A DNA stretch of 36,231 nt from assembly GCF_001277345.1 (NCBI RefSeq), contig NZ_LIUT01000001.1:1783809-1820039 (forward strand). The letters are read 5' to 3'. A program made the translations under genes and the position numbers. The stretch is from Paenibacillus solani (GTDB taxonomy: Bacteria; Bacillota; Bacilli; Paenibacillales; Paenibacillaceae). The notes under the pieces are model-generated. The model saw only the letters and a program-made list of their open reading frames with translations. It was not told where the DNA came from and did no database searches. Shown one piece after another: positions 15,360-23,660 of this stretch. Position 1 is the stretch's first letter; every line of letters starts with the position of its first letter.

Positions 15360-16046
15360 ATGAACATAGCAGACCTCGAGCAGCTAAGAATCCTTTTTGC
15401 AGAGCATCGAAATGATTTTTTGGCCGGTAAAATGAAAGGGTATATGCGCAATCAGTTTGAGTTCTATGGCATACAGTCGCCTTTGCGAAGAGAGCTAACC
15501 AAGAAATTCCTTGATGAATATGGTTTTCCGCAGGAAGATCAGGTTTTCGAAGTGATTACAAAGCTATGGAGCATGGACGAAAGGGAAATGGCGTGCGTTG
15601 CGCTGCAGATCATGGATATGAGAAAGCGAAAATTCCACCTGGATGACATCAAGCTTATTGAATATATGACGGTCCATAAATCGTGGTGGGATACTGTTGA
15701 CCATATCGCTTCAAATCATGCAGGGCATTATTTTAGCAAATATCCTGAACAGCGGGGGATCGCAGATGAATGGATTCGTTCAGGCAGCCTCTGGCTGCAG
15801 AGATCGGCTATCTTGTTTCAGTTAAAATATAAGCAGGAGACGGATATAGAAAGACTATTCCACTATATTACTTTAACTGCGGACTCAAATGAATTCTTCA
15901 TCCAGAAAGCCATAGGCTGGAGCCTCCGCCAATACAGCAAAACGAACCCGGACGCCGTAATTAATTTCGTGGAGTCGAATTCTTTAGCAAATCTAAGTAA
16001 GCGTGAAGCCTTAAAAGTGATTCAGCGAACAACGCTTTCTCCGTAA
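15360..16046 (+). CDS. DNA alkylation repair protein, AlkD-like HEAT-repeat glycosylase
   Basis: This 228-residue all-helical protein belongs to the AlkC/AlkD superfamily, which excises N3- and N7-alkylated purines from DNA. The active-site segment HKSWWDTVDHI carries Trp110 and Asp114 with the spacing of the Trp109/Asp113 pair known from Bacillus cereus AlkD. An arginine in LWLQRSAI and a tryptophan in IGWSLRQYSK match the other two key positions, so the enzyme looks active. AAGGAG (about 15346-15351) sets the start at 15360; an ATG at 15339 precedes this site and lacks its own. It is monocistronic and converges on the osmC-like gene. Confidence 0.88.
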   Translation: MNIADLEQLRILFAEHRNDFLAGKMKGYMRNQFEFYGIQSPLRRELTKKFLDEYGFPQEDQVFEVITKLWSMDEREMACVALQIMDMRKRKFHLDDIKLIEYMTVHKSWWDTVDHIASNHAGHYFSKYPEQRGIADEWIRSGSLWLQRSAILFQLKYKQETDIERLFHYITLTADSNEFFIQKAIGWSLRQYSKTNPDAVINFVESNSLANLSKREALKVIQRTTLSP

Positions 16047-16082
16047 AGCCTATATTATTCCTTTAATAAGTTGTCCTCGTCA

Positions 16083-16132
16083 AATAAAATAAAGGCTTCA
16101 ACGTTGCATGTACAACCTTCAACCTTGAAGCC
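16083..16132 (-). terminator. Intrinsic terminator for the OsmC gene (minus strand)
   Basis: On the minus strand GGCTTCAA (16132-16125) pairs with TTGAAGCC (16101-16094), followed by the T-rich stretch TTTATTTTATTT. It lies between two convergent genes and may slow both. Confidence 0.7.
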
Positions 16133-16161
16133 CTCTATGTACTCTCTCTAAAAAAATCTAC

Positions 16162-16608
16162 TTAGTTTTCGATTACGCTACGATTCAGCTTGAGATTAAC
16201 GGGTGCAGCAATCGTATCTCCTACGGGGCATTTACTCTCCAGAAATTCCACGAACGCCTTGACTTTCTCGGCGGGTGAAGAAGTCTTAATGTAGAACGTA
16301 TAACGAATATCGGAGTAGCCTGGGCGCACGTCAGAACGGTTAAAGAATCCGTCGAGATCCAGATCCCCTTCTACATCAACCCTGAAATCATCGAGAACTA
16401 CATCGAACTTAGGGGCATATACACGCGCTACAATGGATTGGCATGCTCCCAAAGAGGCGAGTAATGCTTCTACAGGATTCATTCCCGTGTCTGTACCGCC
16501 GAGGCTGGCGGGTTCATCGATGACCAATTCAAATTGTCTTGCGCGAGTGACGACTCGCACTCCTTCTTGCAAGTGAGCCGTTGCTTTGAATGTTTGAACG
16601 TTTGGCAT
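16162..16608 (-). CDS. OsmC/Ohr-family peroxide-reducing protein
   Basis: This 148-residue protein has both conserved redox cysteines of the family: Cys56 in ASLGACQSIV and Cys127 in LESKCPVGDT. The MNPVEALLASLGACQ block is the usual signature. OsmC/Ohr proteins dimerise and reduce organic hydroperoxides with these thiols in the cytosol. The sequence is nearer the general OsmC/YhfA group than Ohr, so the substrate is unsure. AAGGAG on the minus strand is correctly spaced before the ATG at 16608, and a consensus promoter lies 80-108 bases upstream. Confidence 0.9.
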   Translation of the reverse strand: MPNVQTFKATAHLQEGVRVVTRARQFELVIDEPASLGGTDTGMNPVEALLASLGACQSIVARVYAPKFDVVLDDFRVDVEGDLDLDGFFNRSDVRPGYSDIRYTFYIKTSSPAEKVKAFVEFLESKCPVGDTIAAPVNLKLNRSVIEN

Positions 16609-16687
16609 GGTTATATCGCTCCTTAATATCCATGTTGGAGTTGCTTCAGACTATAAAAAACCAACTTTTCTTGTATGATTAATGTGG

Positions 16688-16716
16688 ATTATATCTTTGC
16701 AGCTCTTATCTGTCAA
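16688..16716 (-). promoter_or_regulatory. Consensus sigma-A promoter for the osmC-like gene
   Basis: On the minus strand TTGACA (16716-16711), a 17-base spacer and TATAAT (16693-16688) match the consensus at all 12 positions, about 80 bases before the start codon. Confidence 0.8.
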
Positions 16717-16789
16717 TAAGAAATCAGTAAACAAGCGAAGAGGGGGGCTGAAGCGATTGCGTGAGGTTAGAAGAAAGGTGAAGGAGTCC

Positions 16790-16828
16790 AAAAAAAAAGA
16801 GCATGTCTCGTAAGGAGAACATGCTCTT
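16790..16828 (-). terminator. Intrinsic terminator of mscL
   Basis: On the minus strand AAGAGCATGT pairs with ACATGCTCTT around a 12-base loop and is followed by an uninterrupted T-tract. It starts 10 bases after the mscL stop codon. Confidence 0.88.
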
Positions 16829-16837
16829 GCAGCGATA

Positions 16838-17239
16838 CTAAGAACGGTCGGGCGCGTTATTTTGCTGTTTCAGCAAGTCGCGAATTTCTGTTAGTAATTC
16901 TTCTTCCTTAGTCAAAAGTGCTGGCTCTTCCGGTTTAGCTTCTTCTTTTCGTTTAAATCGATTGAGAGTCCGAATGAACATGAAGATCGAGAATGATACG
17001 ATCAGAAAGTCCACTACCGTTTGAAGAAATACGCCGTATGTAAGTGTTGCATCCCCGATGGTCGCCTTCAATCCGGAGAGATCAACTCCGCCTAGAAGCA
17101 ACCCGAAGACAGGCATAATGATGTCGCTCACTAGAGAGGAGACGATTTTGCCGAATGCTGCCCCGATGATTACCCCAATGGCCAAATCCAGGACATTCCC
17201 TTTGAGAGCAAAGCTCTTAAATTCTTTTAACAAGTTCAT
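16838..17239 (-). CDS. mscL: Large-conductance mechanosensitive channel MscL
   Basis: This 133-residue inner-membrane protein forms the homopentameric channel that opens under membrane tension and releases solutes after osmotic downshock. TM1 carries the signature [30 protein letters not shown] split over residues 14-43, with the pore-lining glycine/alanine pattern. A periplasmic loop, TM2 (about 69-90, [20 protein letters not shown]) and a charged C-terminal helix follow. Length and topology are normal. AGGTGA precedes the ATG on the minus strand. The gene is flanked by its own promoter and terminator. Confidence 0.96.
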   Translation of the reverse strand: MNLLKEFKSFALKGNVLDLAIGVIIGAAFGKIVSSLVSDIIMPVFGLLLGGVDLSGLKATIGDATLTYGVFLQTVVDFLIVSFSIFMFIRTLNRFKRKEEAKPEEPALLTKEEELLTEIRDLLKQQNNAPDRS

Positions 17240-17295
17240 ATGTATTCACCTGCTTTTCAATCCATAATATTAGGCAGCATACTGCCACTCGAAAT

Positions 17296-17324
17296 ATCCT
17301 AACAGCAACCAGCTCAATGTGCAA
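17296..17324 (-). promoter_or_regulatory. Candidate sigma-A promoter for mscL
   Basis: On the minus strand TTGCAC (17324-17319), a 17-base spacer and TAGGAT (17301-17296). A short hairpin GGCAG-CATA-CTGCC (about 17272-17285) lies in the predicted leader. Confidence 0.5.
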
Positions 17325-17501
17325 GATCACAACGTCATATTTTTTCATGGCATTTTTTACTTCTACCAAGGATTACTAATACATGAGGAGGTGTGCTTCA
17401 TCGGTCCTCAAGCCTGGTATACAGGTTGACCGTGAGTTATATCCATGTTAAGTTTTTATTATTCGAAATATAACGGGATTGTATAGAGGAGGGGTAAAGC
17501 G

Positions 17502-17630
17502 ATGACTGAGCTAGAGGTTGTAGATGTTTATGTGAACCTGTCGATACTAAGCAACGTAGACAAGGTTCACACCATAACGAATCAGATACCGGAACTTTAT
17601 CCTTCTATACTTATAAACATCTGTGCTTAG
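17502..17630 (+). CDS. Upstream leader ORF (42 aa) of the ABC-F attenuator
   Basis: A short ORF starts with ATG at 17502 behind a very strong ribosome binding site (AGAGGAGGGG, about 17485-17494) and ends with TAG at 17630. The peptide begins MTELEVVDVYVNLSILSNVD and resembles no family I know. It stops 129 bases before the ABC-F start, with an intrinsic terminator in between. Resistance ABC-F genes such as vmlR and vga(A) are known to be controlled by ribosome-mediated attenuation, where a drug-stalled ribosome on a leader ORF changes RNA folding. The coding region itself holds a 12-bp hairpin and the antiterminator segment. Translation is likely from the start signal but not shown. Confidence 0.65.
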   Translation: MTELEVVDVYVNLSILSNVDKVHTITNQIPELYPSILINICA

Positions 17631-17726
17631 CGATGGCTTGACTGTCGCTTAGTTTCTTTATGGTATAGTTAGGTTAACGTAAGCGCGAAAATGCACCGGA
17701 ATTCTGGTGTTTTTTGTGCTTTTTTT
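17531..17726 (+). promoter_or_regulatory. Transcription attenuator upstream of the ABC-F gene (terminator at 17693-17715)
   Basis: Hairpin I, inside the leader ORF, pairs TGTGAACCTGTC (17531-17542) with GACAAGGTTCACA (17559-17571), with one bulged A. The terminator is CACCGG-AATT-CTGGTG (17694-17709) plus six T, with a second T-tract at 17720-17726. The leader segment ATACCGGAA (17586-17594) can pair along its whole length, with two G-U pairs, with the terminator 3' arm TTCTGGTGT (17702-17710) and so act as antiterminator. ACTAAGC (17546-17552) in the loop of hairpin I is also complementary to GCTTAGT (17647-17653). The folds were found by eye. Confidence 0.65.
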
Positions 17727-17759
17727 CGTTCTGAAATATTGCCATAGAGGATGAGAAAA

Positions 17760-19256
17760 ATGTCATTAATCAATGTTTCAAACCTTTCGTTTAGTTATGA
17801 TAGCAGTTATGATCCGATATTCGAAAATGTAAGCTTTCAAATCGATACCGATTGGAAATTAGGATTTACCGGAAGGAACGGCAGAGGGAAAACCACATTT
17901 ATGAATTTGCTGCTGGGCAAGTACGAATACAGCGGGACGATTTCGGCTTCCGTAAGCTTCGAATATTTCCCCTATCATGTCGAGCACAAGGAGCATCTCA
18001 CGATTGATGTTATCGAGGAGATCTATCCGGAGTATGTTCATTGGCAAATCGTGCGCGAGCTCAATTTGTTGCAGGTCTCGGAAGACGTTCTCTACCAGCC
18101 TTTTGAATTATTGTCTAGTGGTGAACAAACCAAAGTGATGCTGGCGGCGCTGTTCATTAAGGAGAACCGTTTCCTCTTGATTGACGAACCAACGAATCAT
18201 CTGGATATGCATGCGAGAAAATTGGTGAGTGAATATCTCAGCAAGAAAAAAGGGTTTATTCTCGTTTCTCACGACAGGTCCTTTCTCGACCATTGTGTGG
18301 ACCATATTCTCTCCATAAACAAAACCAATATCGAGATCCAGAAAGGAAACTTTTCCACATGGTGGGAGAACAAGAAGCGGCAGGATGAATTTGAGCTTGC
18401 CAGCGACGAGAAACTCAGGAAGGATATTAAACGTTTAACCGATTCTGCCAGACGGACGGGAGGTTGGTCCCATGAGGTGGAAAAATCGAAGAACGGCACC
18501 CGTAATTCCGGATCGAAGGTAGATAAGGGGTATATTGGCCACAAGGCAGCCAAAATGATGAAGCGCTCTAAAAACTTGGAGCAGCGGCAGCAATCGGCCA
18601 TTGAGGAAAAGTCGAAGCTTCTCAAAAATATTGAAAGCGCGGAGAGTCTGCAGATATTTCAACTGGATTATCACAAAAAACAACTGGTCGAGCTGGAGAA
18701 TGTATCGATTTCCTATGGCCTTAAGAAGGTGTGTGACAATCTGAGTTTTGTCATCGAAAAAGGGGACCGGATTGCCCTTTCGGGTAAAAACGGTTCAGGA
18801 AAATCCAGCATCCTTAAACTGATATGCGGAGAAGAGATGCAATACACGGGCCAGTTCAGCAGGGATAACCAGCTTAAGATATCCTATGTATCTCAGAACA
18901 CGTCCCACCTACAAGGCAGTTTGACGGATTATGCCATAAGCAGCGGGATTGATGAAAGCCTGTTTAAATCCATACTGCGAAAGCTCGATTTCTCCAGACT
19001 TCAGTTTGAAAAGGATATTTCGACCTATAGCGGGGGACAGAAGAAAAAAGTGCTGATCGCTAAAAGCCTTAGTGAGCATGCTCATTTGTATGTTTGGGAT
19101 GAACCGCTTAACTTTATCGATGTGATCTCTCGCATGCAAATCGAAGAATTATTGCTCGGGTATGCACCGACGCTTCTGTTCGTGGAGCATGATCGTGCAT
19201 TTTGCGAGAATGTGGCAACCAAGATCGTTGAGCTTGATGGCAATCAAGAAACATAA
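17760..19256 (+). CDS. Lsa-like ABC-F ribosomal protection protein
   Basis: This 498-residue cytosolic protein has two ATP-binding domains and no membrane part. Domain 1 has Walker A GRNGRGKT (38-45), signature LSSGEQ (118-123) and Walker B LLIDEPTNHLD (139-149). Domain 2 has Walker A GKNGSGKS (342-349), signature YSGGQKKKV and Walker B LYVWDEPLNFID. The charged interdomain linker (about 200-300) reaches the peptidyl-transferase centre in ABC-F proteins and dislodges drugs. DWKLGFTGRNGRGKTT, QKGNFS and the WDEPLN Walker B resemble Lsa(A)-type proteins, which protect against lincosamides, pleuromutilins and streptogramin A. Drug range here is inferred. GAGGA is spaced for ATG 17760, not the in-frame ATG at 17751. 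An attenuator precedes the gene. Confidence 0.9.
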   Translation: MSLINVSNLSFSYDSSYDPIFENVSFQIDTDWKLGFTGRNGRGKTTFMNLLLGKYEYSGTISASVSFEYFPYHVEHKEHLTIDVIEEIYPEYVHWQIVRELNLLQVSEDVLYQPFELLSSGEQTKVMLAALFIKENRFLLIDEPTNHLDMHARKLVSEYLSKKKGFILVSHDRSFLDHCVDHILSINKTNIEIQKGNFSTWWENKKRQDEFELASDEKLRKDIKRLTDSARRTGGWSHEVEKSKNGTRNSGSKVDKGYIGHKAAKMMKRSKNLEQRQQSAIEEKSKLLKNIESAESLQIFQLDYHKKQLVELENVSISYGLKKVCDNLSFVIEKGDRIALSGKNGSGKSSILKLICGEEMQYTGQFSRDNQLKISYVSQNTSHLQGSLTDYAISSGIDESLFKSILRKLDFSRLQFEKDISTYSGGQKKKVLIAKSLSEHAHLYVWDEPLNFIDVISRMQIEELLLGYAPTLLFVEHDRAFCENVATKIVELDGNQET

Positions 19257-19332
19257 GGAACAACGAAGACTGTTATCCCCAGATGGAACGGGAGTATGAT
19301 TAAGCTGGTCAAGTTCCTTAATAAGTAATATC

Positions 19333-19367
19333 AAAAAAAGCTGTCCGCTTATTAGCGGCAGCTTTTT
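19333..19367. terminator. Bidirectional intrinsic terminator
   Basis: AAAAAAGCTG-T-CCGC pairs with GCGG-CAGCTTTTTT around a TTATTA loop (one bulged T). T-tracts appear on both strands, so it can end the ABC-F transcript and the leftward TetR unit. Confidence 0.8.
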
Positions 19368-19511
19368 TACGTTTCGTTATGATATCAACCAGATGCACTT
19401 CTCTTCCAATATAACTAACCCTTCCAGTAGCCTGTCAAATACATTCCTTCCATCGCTTGATTCCAAATGGACTCATCATTAGGACGGTCCACGACTTCAT
19501 CGGTTATCCCA

Positions 19512-20399
19512 TCAATTACTTTCTCGAAGCAACTGCTGCAGTTGATTGGTGTAAAAAGTCAGCTCATTCTCCGAAGACAGATCCTTAAGCAGCGCTTGGA
19601 TCAAAAAGGAACGTGGACGTTCAGCGGTGAACTCTTCCCGCAGCATCGCCGATACCTCAGACAAGTCTTTTTTTCTGGAGTTCGTTATGGACATATCCGG
19701 GATAATCGACTCAATCGTATCCATCAACGCCGTTCTTCGTATTTCCTGCGTATGAATAAGTGCCTCTAAATCAACCATCGAATATTCCTTCATGAGTTCA
19801 TCGGTGAGTAAGGGGCGGGGAGCACGTTGTTCCAATCCCAGCACGAGATCATCCATTCGCTCAGCAATGAAAACAGCCAATTCCTTTTGAATGAGCGGTT
19901 TGAATCCAAACAAGACATGAAAGGTATACTCGCGGATCAATCCGTTAAAGACGGCTGTAGCATCCCATTTCCATTCCGCTATCGAGCCCCCGTAATGACG
20001 GAGCAAAATATCCTGGTAATAACGAAACATATTCAATTGAAGCTGATGGATGACGGTGCCGATCTTGTCACTGTTCGCCGGTGGGAGCTCGTTATGATCA
20101 CGGGAAATGTAATATCCATGCTCGATGAAAAAATCGAACTGATAAGCGATCTCTTCTAGAAATGTATCCCTGCGGGATAAACCTTTTTTGCGGATTTGTT
20201 CTACGGCATCAATCATATCTTGCTGTCGTTTCTCCAGAATACGGATGTATAGCCCTTCTTTGGAGCCATAGTATTTATAGATTGAGCCTTTAGCGATGCT
20301 GCAATCATCCGCGATATCTTGAATCGAAGTAGCTTGATATCCTTTTTCGGCAAAGGAACGAATAGCCGATTGCAATATTTTTTCTTTTAACAAACTCAC
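19512..20399 (-). CDS. Long TetR/AcrR-family transcriptional regulator
   Basis: This 295-residue protein has a normal TetR DNA-binding head: KEKILQSAIRSFAEKGYQATS, then the helix-turn-helix DIADDCSIAKGSIYKYYGSK (about 28-47). The ligand-binding part is longer than the 190-230 residues usual for the family, with extra helices after about residue 210. It is the last gene of a leftward unit with an exporter and an esterase, so it most likely represses that unit and is released by a compound the exporter removes. The operator candidate is the palindrome at 23504-23523. A 93-base gap separates it from the esterase gene. Confidence 0.88.
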   Translation of the reverse strand: MSLLKEKILQSAIRSFAEKGYQATSIQDIADDCSIAKGSIYKYYGSKEGLYIRILEKRQQDMIDAVEQIRKKGLSRRDTFLEEIAYQFDFFIEHGYYISRDHNELPPANSDKIGTVIHQLQLNMFRYYQDILLRHYGGSIAEWKWDATAVFNGLIREYTFHVLFGFKPLIQKELAVFIAERMDDLVLGLEQRAPRPLLTDELMKEYSMVDLEALIHTQEIRRTALMDTIESIIPDMSITNSRKKDLSEVSAMLREEFTAERPRSFLIQALLKDLSSENELTFYTNQLQQLLRESN

Positions 20400-20492
20400 A
20401 GCGTGGCCCCCTTAACGATGTACAAATAAACCGGATTCGATCATTATCATATCGTTTTTTGCAGAGCTAATCCACAGGCGTAAGAAGGCATC

Positions 20493-21944
20493 TCAATCTT
20501 GAACGAGCTCAATATCCGGATATTTCTTCACCAGTTCATCCATGGCGTTATTCCGTTTTCCCTTGAGATACTGGTCAAAGAAAGCAACGCTCACCTCGTT
20601 TACGACGCGATGAACCGATTTTGCATTCTCTCCCGGGTTAGGCAGCAGCGGAGAGAATAAATGAAAATCCGTATAACTCATATGGGAAGTATGCGGGATC
20701 GTCATCGTGTATCCGCCTCCCTGCAGAGCATTCATACGACGCCTTACCGTCTCCTCCCAAAATTCTTCGTAATACTCCCGCGTATGGCCGCTTTGCGCCA
20801 TGGCTTGCTCCAGCGTATTGTCAAATATCGACTTGTCAATACTCTTCTCACCATTCATCTGTAAATATGGCTTATTCAGTCCCGTGCTCGGCATGGGTTC
20901 TCCATATAAGGTTCCATCCATATTAATCGCAGCTTTGATACGTGAATCCTTCAGCAGCATCTGGGCAGCGGTGGCTCCGCCGTAAGAGTGCCCGAACATC
21001 CCGATTCGCTCCAGATTAAGACGACCCGTAAAACGGTCCTGTTCATCCTGTCTATTCAATTGTTCCAGCCGATCCAAAATAAAGGATACATCGCGGGTCC
21101 ATAGTGTCATGTGCTCGTCAAGTGCTTGAAAACCAGAAAGCTGTTGTTTGTTGATCAAAATCTCCCGGCCGTCTGGGTATACCGTTGCAGCCGCATCATA
21201 GGCATGGTCGATTCCAACCACGATATATCCATGGCTGGCCAGCTCTTCGATCTGGAAGGTATTCTGGTTGCGGAAACCCGTCATGCCATGGGAAAAAATC
21301 AAGATCGGATATTCCTGCTCCATGGAGGACAGCGGGGCATTGCTGTAGGCATGGGTCTTCACGAGGCCCAGATGGCTTAACGTCCAAGCAGGGAAGGACA
21401 AGGCCTGTTCGAGACCTTGTGTAATGGCTGCTACATCACGGATATAGGGTGCGGCTTCTTCCCCCGCTTCAGATTCGGAAGGATACCATAACTGTACCAT
21501 CAGCTCGCGGTGATCCGTCGGATCGGCAGAGTACTCATCGGACCGGTCATTGTCAATAAAGTGGTATACCGCTGTTCCCACAGGATAGGGACCCTGAGGT
21601 TGATTTAATGCGAATACAGGGAGCAGGAGAGGCAGTGCGACCATGACCGAAGCGTAAAGGAACAATACCGTGGTCCACAACCAGGCTTTCCATCTTCTCC
21701 TGCTCTTACTGCGCGTTTTTTTATCATGTTTTCTAAAAATGATGCAAACCGTTAGGATAACGGATGCCGCATAACAAGGAATCATTTGCCATCGGCAATC
21801 CTCAACGATGATCTGCACAACCGTAACGATATATAGCGCGATTAACGAGTAAATCAGCAAGCTTTTCTTCGATTTTGGTCCCCAAATCGTAATTATAGCC
21901 AGCGCGATAATGAATAGTATGATAACCATTTCTCCGAATCTCAA
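20493..21944 (-). CDS. Membrane-anchored alpha/beta hydrolase, PAF-acetylhydrolase-like
   Basis: This 483-residue protein has four N-terminal membrane helices (about 5-22, 28-46, 54-70 and 89-112) and an alpha/beta-hydrolase domain. The nucleophile elbow GHSYGG (Ser320), the oxyanion segment ILIFSHGMTG (224-233) and a late His in PHTSHMSY resemble platelet-activating-factor acetylhydrolase type II and dienelactone-hydrolase relatives. It probably cleaves an ester or short acyl group at the outer membrane face. The substrate is not known. It sits between an exporter and its TetR regulator; the exporter stop lies 37 bases upstream. A role in detoxifying or modifying the exported compound is inferred. 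Confidence 0.8.
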   Translation of the reverse strand: MRFGEMVIILFIIALAIITIWGPKSKKSLLIYSLIALYIVTVVQIIVEDCRWQMIPCYAASVILTVCIIFRKHDKKTRSKSRRRWKAWLWTTVLFLYASVMVALPLLLPVFALNQPQGPYPVGTAVYHFIDNDRSDEYSADPTDHRELMVQLWYPSESEAGEEAAPYIRDVAAITQGLEQALSFPAWTLSHLGLVKTHAYSNAPLSSMEQEYPILIFSHGMTGFRNQNTFQIEELASHGYIVVGIDHAYDAAATVYPDGREILINKQQLSGFQALDEHMTLWTRDVSFILDRLEQLNRQDEQDRFTGRLNLERIGMFGHSYGGATAAQMLLKDSRIKAAINMDGTLYGEPMPSTGLNKPYLQMNGEKSIDKSIFDNTLEQAMAQSGHTREYYEEFWEETVRRRMNALQGGGYTMTIPHTSHMSYTDFHLFSPLLPNPGENAKSVHRVVNEVSVAFFDQYLKGKRNNAMDELVKKYPDIELVQD

Positions 21945-21981
21945 GTAAGTTCCTCCTATGTTTAACGGTTATTGTGGTTTA

Positions 21982-23457
21982 TTAGATATCTGCCTTTGAG
22001 TGGAACGAAGATTCATCGGTAATTTGTGTTGGTTTTCTAAGAAATAAGCTGAGAACCAGTCCCGTACATGCAATGCAGGCAGCCAGGAAAAAGGTGTCCG
22101 CAAAGGATGCTGCAGGAGATTCCAGAGGGTTGGTTCCAGCAGGGTGACTCGGCAGGTTTGATGTCATCCGGGAAGATAAATATCCCGTGAAGCCGGCTAC
22201 GGCAAACGAAGCGATGACCTGCTGTGATGCACTTGTGAGCGGAGTAACCCGGCTTACAAGGTGTTTAGGGGTTGCATTTAATACATGCGTATTCAGGGAC
22301 ATCATCGATAACCCCATGCCGGAGCCCATGAAGAACAATACGATCATGATGAGTAGTAAAGGGGTATCGGTTCGAACAAAGGACATCGTGAACAACGCAG
22401 CTGTAATCAGCGTCATTCCGGCCACAAGCGGGGGACGTGCGCCCACTTTATCAAAAAGCTTGCCGGCCATAGGCATAAAGATCATGGAACCGACTGCCTG
22501 CGGCAGCAGGATTAGCCCGGTCGTCAGCGGAGTGAAACTTCTAATCTGCTGAAGAAGCAGCGGGAATAGAAGCACGGAGCCGAACATCGCGGCCTGCATG
22601 ATCCAGGAGATGATGATACCACGTGTAAAATCAGCCGATCTGAACGCACGCAGTTCAAGAAGCGGTTGTTTTTGCCGCAAGCAGGACCAAATAAAGAGCA
22701 AGAGCGCAATTCCACCGATGGTTATTCCGGATAGCGTTCTGGCGGAAGTCCAGTTTACCCCTCCCTCACTGACCCCATAAGTAATCATGGCAAAAGCTAC
22801 AGGCCCAAGAATCATGCCGACAATGTCCAGAGACGGAGCCTCATTTCCTGAAAAAGAAGGCAGATGTTTGATGCCCACGAATAGTCCGATCATGCCAATC
22901 GGGAGATTGATCAGAAATATCCACTGCCAGCTGACAAACTCAATCAGCCATCCGGATAATACGGGACCTAGCGCTGGGGCAAGCAGTAATGGAATTCCAA
23001 ACATCCCTATAATAGAACCTCTTTTATCCGGAGGTGCCAAACGGTATACCATGGCCATCCCGATCGGCGATACCATGCCGCCACCCATGCCCTGAATAAC
23101 CCGGAAGGTGATGAGCTGCTCGGCTGTCTGGGCAAAAGCACATAACACCGATCCTATCGTAAACAATCCGATCGATATGAGAAACACCCGTTTGGGCTGA
23201 AATTTATCCGACAGCCATCCCGCGAGAGGGATGACCGCTGACAATGCAAGCGTGTATGCGGCAATCGACCATTGAATGGTATGGAGGGGGCTATCAAAAT
23301 ATTGAACTAGCGTAGGTACGGCGACATTTACGACGGTGCTGTCCAACAGGACCATAAAGGTGCCGATGATGACGGCAAATAATGGCGCAATGATGTCTTT
23401 GATTGCAAAAGCTCTTTCTTCTGAGGTATTACGGACAATTGCAGATGGATCTGACAT
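21982..23457 (-). CDS. DHA2-family MFS multidrug exporter
   Basis: This 491-residue integral membrane protein has about 14 helices, the number found in EmrB/QacA-type drug:proton antiporters. VLLDSTVVNVAVPTL (37-51) is the family motif in TM1. GWLSDKFQPKRVFL (80-93) is the MFS motif A loop, and GPVLSGWLIEFVSWQWIFLI carries motif C. It would expel amphipathic drugs or lipids using the proton gradient. The first gene of the leftward unit, it has a near-consensus promoter and an operator-like palindrome upstream. The ribosome binding site GAAAGTGGG is mediocre. Confidence 0.93.
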   Translation of the reverse strand: MSDPSAIVRNTSEERAFAIKDIIAPLFAVIIGTFMVLLDSTVVNVAVPTLVQYFDSPLHTIQWSIAAYTLALSAVIPLAGWLSDKFQPKRVFLISIGLFTIGSVLCAFAQTAEQLITFRVIQGMGGGMVSPIGMAMVYRLAPPDKRGSIIGMFGIPLLLAPALGPVLSGWLIEFVSWQWIFLINLPIGMIGLFVGIKHLPSFSGNEAPSLDIVGMILGPVAFAMITYGVSEGGVNWTSARTLSGITIGGIALLLFIWSCLRQKQPLLELRAFRSADFTRGIIISWIMQAAMFGSVLLFPLLLQQIRSFTPLTTGLILLPQAVGSMIFMPMAGKLFDKVGARPPLVAGMTLITAALFTMSFVRTDTPLLLIMIVLFFMGSGMGLSMMSLNTHVLNATPKHLVSRVTPLTSASQQVIASFAVAGFTGYLSSRMTSNLPSHPAGTNPLESPAASFADTFFLAACIACTGLVLSLFLRKPTQITDESSFHSKADI

Positions 23458-23503
23458 GATGGTGAACCCACTTTCTTTTTAATAATCTTGCGATTTGGAC
23501 TTA

Positions 23504-23523
23504 TTGGTTTTTAAAAAAACCAA
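23504..23523 (-). promoter_or_regulatory. Operator-like palindrome for the TetR regulator
   Basis: TTGGTTTTT-AA-AAAAACCAA is a perfect 9-bp inverted repeat. It lies just downstream of the predicted transcription start of the exporter promoter, where repressors of TetR-controlled exporters usually bind. No T-tract or stop codon nearby suggests a terminator. Confidence 0.55.
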
Positions 23524-23536
23524 AAGGTCATTTATA

Positions 23537-23565
23537 ATAGTAACGATGAACGTAATCTGTGTCAA
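23537..23565 (-). promoter_or_regulatory. Sigma-A promoter of the exporter-esterase-TetR unit
   Basis: On the minus strand a perfect TTGACA (23565-23560), a 17-base spacer and TACTAT (23542-23537). The start codon is about 80 bases downstream. Confidence 0.7.
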
Positions 23566-23660
23566 ACGGGTATCCATCAAGTTTTTTATCGAAAAATATA
23601 ACATTTTGGTATGCTCGTCCATCTAATCTTATAGAGGGCCCTCAAAAGGAGATGAATATC

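Noticed and set aside
16759..16815. 18-codon lysine-rich ORF starting with TTG behind AGAGGGGGG
   Set aside because: It runs straight into the mscL terminator and its lysines come from the A-tract, so it is most likely chance.
17638..17665. TTGACT with TATAGT as a promoter inside the ABC-F leader
   Set aside because: The spacing is 20 bases for TATAGT and 15 for TATGGT, both poor; the leader hairpins explain the region better.
23600..23618. AAC...CGTC pair upstream of the second ECF sigma gene as an autoregulated ECF promoter
   Set aside because: The gap between the two elements is 12 bases, several short of the usual spacing.
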